Part shown: piece after piece, positions 60,767-64,000 of the stretch | Layout of the letters: each line of letters opens with the position of its first letter | How positions within the stretch are numbered: the stretch's first letter is position 1 | Assembly (NCBI RefSeq): GCF_026151205.1 | Contig: NC_087078.1 | Location: 9,130,675 to 9,194,674, forward strand | From: Bolinopsis microptera | Taxonomy: Eukaryota > Ctenophora > Tentaculata > Lobata > Bolinopsidae | Direction: 5' to 3' | DNA: 64,000 nt | Notes under the pieces: generated by a model | Told to the model about the DNA's origin: nothing | What the model saw: the letters and a program-made list of their open reading frames with translations, nothing else | Database searches by the model: none | Made by a program: the position numbers and the translations under genes

Positions 60767-61493
60767 GTACGTGGGGTTTATGTCTTTATGTTGTAGTTAT
60801 AACACATCAGACTATGTGTGGACTCACTGTATAATAACACAACAATGAAGACGCTCCTTATTGTGATGAGCTTCAACACGTGATGCCCATATAAGGTATG
60901 CTGCAATTTTCTACATTACAACGCTTTTCTGCTCATAACAAGATTGTAATGGGAAAGTTTTCCTCTGGGTCTACTCGAGTCGGGAACATGATGAGATAAG
61001 AATTAACGTGACAAGAGTTCACAGCTGTATCAGATTAACAGTGATGATACTCCGTATACTGCAGTAAAACCCAGATTTACCGCGGCTATCTCTTTTCCCC
61101 AACGCCGCGGTAAATTGGAGTATTACTGTATAATGTTTATAATATAGTACTGTGAAATGGCGCTCACAATCTTCTCTCTTGAATGATTCACATTCGCATT
61201 ACCACCCCCATGATCACACCACACCCCCCCCCCCCATGATCACATCCCCCATGATCACATATCCCCCCCCCATGATCACATCCCCCATGATCACATATCC
61301 CACCTCCCCCCATGATCACATTCCCCCCATGATCACATTCTCCCCCCCCCCCCCCCCATGATCTATATAAATCTTTCAACCTCTTACAATACAAAAGAGG
61401 TAACTAACTACACTCTAATTAAGTGTAGAAACACACTGCAGATACAGAGAAAGGAACAATATAACATTGTTATATATCCCACTTATAATATGC
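60767..61493. repeat. Gene-free stretch with small MITE and TGATCA repeat
   Basis: 61060-61130 is a 70-bp MITE (CAGTAAAACCCAGATTTACC ... CGGTAAATTGGAGTATTACTG) with TA at both ends, related to the element at 16826. 61205-61362 repeats CCCCCATGATCACAT about eight times with variable C-runs. No gene. Confidence 0.7.
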
Positions 61494-61720
61494 AGGGTGG
61501 CCCAAAAGTAACTACCCACACGCAACCCTATAATATTTCACGTAATTCGTTTCAGAATTGCTCACAAATTTCAGAGAATATAGATATGGGTCAAACTTAG
61601 ATTTCCTGAACATTTCGTAAAATGTCATCAATTACAGAGGGTGTGGCACGCCACTCCCTCTTTTTCACTATTGTCGTTATAAAGTGAGAACGTTTTAAGC
61701 TGTAGTATTAGGGGAGAGGA
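61494..61720. mobile_element. Mariner-like element end (copy 2)
   Basis: Starts CAGGGTGGCCCAAAAGTAAC as at 22171. The shared segment continues after a deletion in copy 1 to ATTGTCG(T/C)(T/C)ATAAAGTGAGA. No transposase frame seen. Confidence 0.55.
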
Positions 61721-62597
61721 GGGAGCTACGATTTCAGGAAATAGTTTAAAAGTCGGAACGGTTCGGTAAAATTCTTGACATTATTATCGTCCAACCAATA
61801 CCCGAAATCTTTAATATAAACATCTCCTGTTTTCATCTATTTTAGGTAGGTAACAGCTGTAGCCCTACATTATATGATATGCAACTTTAACTAGACCTAT
61901 AATAAATATAATGATAATATTATTACATATAATATCATAATATTATTACATAATACCATACAAACGTACACACAACCGCACAGGCCCCTGTCCCCCAATA
62001 TTTCTCAATTCTCTCTTGTACTGAATTAGTCATTATAAAGGTAGTGAGCAGAAACAGAGCTTACATTTATTATTATATAAGTTAAATGGTACGCTAACTA
62101 TTTGAAAGGTAAGTCTACCAATAAATTCACGTTTATATAATATATTATCATTAGAGTATTCAAATGGTATTAAAATAGTATTAGTCTGGAGTCTGGACAT
62201 TTTAAGTTAGTTACGGGTTACCATGATAGCTGGATAAAAGATAATATCTCGAAATTTCAATTAAATAACGCTAAAAGTAGCCGTATAACCAAACCCCGCG
62301 CCGCCAGTTCCCAAACCTCGTGATGCCCATATAAGGTCCTTATATATAACAAGGAGACCCCGAGTGGTCGACCCTAATGAAACAGATAGCTTAAAGCTTT
62401 AGATCGTTATTAAACGCTTGTGATTTATTATATTTATGCTTTATTATATAAGTGCTTGTAAGGTAAAGATTAGAATTAGAAGGTATTGCCATAAAAGTGA
62501 AAAAACGTTATATGGAAACATTACTCTATATATAATATGGTAGTGTTATTATGCGATGGTAACATTACCTTATATGGTAACAATAAAGGACACTCAC
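61721..62597. other. AT-rich stretch without a gene
   Basis: No supported exon. A CGTGATGCCCATATAAGG unit occurs at 62320-62337. Confidence 0.4.
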
Positions 62598-63710
62598 CAG
62601 AACGCCATGCTGGTAGATAATGTCCTCCAGTTTTCCCTCAACTACAAAGTCTGAGAGTAAGAACACGTGACTATAAAGGCTGCCCAGGTCGTGTTCACAG
62701 AGTCTCAGTGTTAACTCTGACATAGCGCTCATTAGGTTATCCCATCTCTTATACAGCTCCTCTAGTTGTGGTACACAACCCGACAACTGGGGGGTAGAGA
62801 GGTGTTAGTAAACACGTGATCTGACACGTGGGCAGGTTATCTGACACGTTGGGAGGTTATCTGACACGTGGGGAGGTTATCTGACACGTGTTAGATACTC
62901 ATAGATAGTCAATCGGCTATCAATCAAGTCGTCAGATCAATTTTCCGTTCCAAAATAGATGTAACATTTAAAAATTAAAGTGATAATGAGTACTTACAAG
63001 CTGTTTATAAAAGTCAGGACACACAGCCGTCTCCGTACACAGCGAGCACTGTTGCATCTTAACTATCTGAAATAGGAGACAAATGTCAAACACAAGGAAA
63101 CATTTTTAACGGTTTTCCGGTAGGGAAAACGGTTGATTGGACTATGGAGAATTCAATTTACCTTCCGTGAAATAATCATAACTATAAATCAAGTATATTA
63201 TAATATATAACACCCACGTGATGCCCATATATATAAGGAGATATAGAGACACATGATGCCCATGTGAGGAGATGGCTGTATTTAAGTATTTAAACGTCGC
63301 CAGTCCTTTACCCACTGCCGCACTGCGAGCTAACCATCATGAAGTATTTCTAACTACTTATACAACAATGAAACGTTTATCCCTTATTTGTATGAAAAAT
63401 CTCAAATTGTTGTTTCTGCTATAACATTGGTCCTAATTTTTCCGTCTAAGTAAGTACAAAATGCTCTTAATCCTCTTAATACCGGCTCATATTCAGAGTG
63501 TAGTGTTTAAGGAGAACGTTAGTCGTTAACTTAAATAATAGCAGAATACACTAACTCTCACATTTCAACATAACAAACCACCGGTCCCTCTGTAATTTGG
63601 TGAATCACCGGACCCTGTATATAATACACATAATTTATTACTCTCAGTAACTTGTTCTGCAGAATCTCACTGAGAATCCCAGAGTTATTGGTAGGGGAGA
63701 GGTGGAGTTC
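62598..63710 (-). CDS. Unidentified minus-strand gene, three exons, partial
   Basis: Coding order: 63710-63642 (ELHLSPTNNSGILSEILQN, donor GTAATA), 63066-62998 (IVKMQQCSLCTETAVCPDFY, acceptor CTATTTCAG, donor GTAAGT) and 62786-62598 (SGCVPQLEELYKRWDNLMSA ... HDLGSLYSHVFLLSDFVVEG ... IIYQHGVL, acceptor ACCCCCCAG, donor GTGAGT). All are multiples of three and phase 0, 109 residues in total. The sequence looks alpha-helical and amphipathic, with a CxxC in the middle exon. No family recognised. It must continue beyond the window on the 5' side and/or to exons not found downstream. Confidence 0.6.
62814..62892. repeat. 20-bp tandem repeat with CACGTG
   Basis: Four units of ATCTGACACGTGGGGAGGTT with small changes, in the intron between exons 62786-62598 and 63066-62998 of the minus-strand gene. 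Confidence 0.9.
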
Positions 63711-64000
63711 CTTTAGAATTGGGTAGTAGTAGGGTCAGGGACAGCTGGGTGGGTGAGAGTAACACGTGACTGGGTGGGTAACACGTGACAGCGTGTGAAG
63801 TATGGACACCTGGTTAGGGTGTTACCTTGGTTGTTACCACATATTATTATGTGTATAGTTTATTTAACACGAACTACTCAAACCTACTATTTGAGAAAAC
63901 AGGGTAACATAATCTCTAAACACATCATACTAGAAACATAATGACAAATAAAAAGAACTGGCTACTACTCAAACAGCAAGTTGGAAATATCAGGGCAGTA
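63711..64000. other. Right edge, nothing recognised
   Basis: Probable intron of the minus-strand gene. It contains two ACACGTGAC motifs. Confidence 0.4.

Noticed and set aside
61152-61394. Pro- and Gly-rich frames on both strands
   Set aside because: Translation of the CCCCCATGATCACAT repeat.
1-64000. tRNA or rRNA genes
   Set aside because: No cloverleaf with conserved A/B-box sequences or rRNA core segments was recognised; the GC-rich cloverleaf-like block at 6395-6595 lacks tRNA signatures.

Overview
The window is nuclear DNA of a multicellular animal, probably an invertebrate; I cannot name the species. Evidence: genes split by many short GT-AG introns, an anoctamin (TMEM16) gene with 19 recognisable coding exons, non-LTR retrotransposon debris, many non-autonomous DNA transposons with target-site duplications, TTAGGG-type interstitial repeats, AT-rich background and abundant micro/minisatellites. 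There are no operons, ribosome binding sites or CRISPR arrays. Exon calls rest on open frame, splice-site sequence, phase agreement between neighbouring exons and protein pattern; no alignment could be run.

Layout: 1-2.9 kb and 4.1-9.5 kb are repeats (a 0.4 kb GC-rich structured repeat present once inverted at the left edge and three times in tandem at 6.4-8.5 kb, plus a TTAA-flanked foldback element). From 2.9 to 26.3 kb, on the + strand, lies a series of small exons that repeatedly encode one module: a hydrophobic beta strand, an acidic stretch, a helix of the form FLxxLxxxGxxI, another strand, then a helix ending near MP or PL. This is the pattern of the cytosolic N-terminal (dimerisation) domain of anoctamins. 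I count six fairly complete modules, one duplicated alternative exon and two partial modules, with no transmembrane exons between them. At 29.1-43.3 kb, same strand, follows a complete anoctamin of about 1047 residues carrying one such domain and the whole membrane core.

The module exons might form one or more soluble multi-module proteins (candidate stops at 4074, 10604 and 26277; possible starts at 2890, 11314, 18332, 21304, 23879). They might instead be alternative 5' cassettes for the anoctamin, since nearly every module ends in phase 0, exactly as the anoctamin's own domain does before its first shared exon at 32819. Transcript data are needed to choose. This locus is the most interesting thing in the window.

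The right third (44-64 kb) is mostly mobile and simple-sequence DNA: a 2.2 kb inverted-repeat element with telomere-like tracts, paired MITEs, a 1.3 kb element capped by poly-G/poly-C and filled with a polypurine tract, a long CCCTCT hexamer array and an 11-bp minisatellite. It holds parts of two minus-strand genes I do not recognise (about 49.7-51.9 kb and 62.6-63.7 kb) and a few orphan candidate exons on the + strand.
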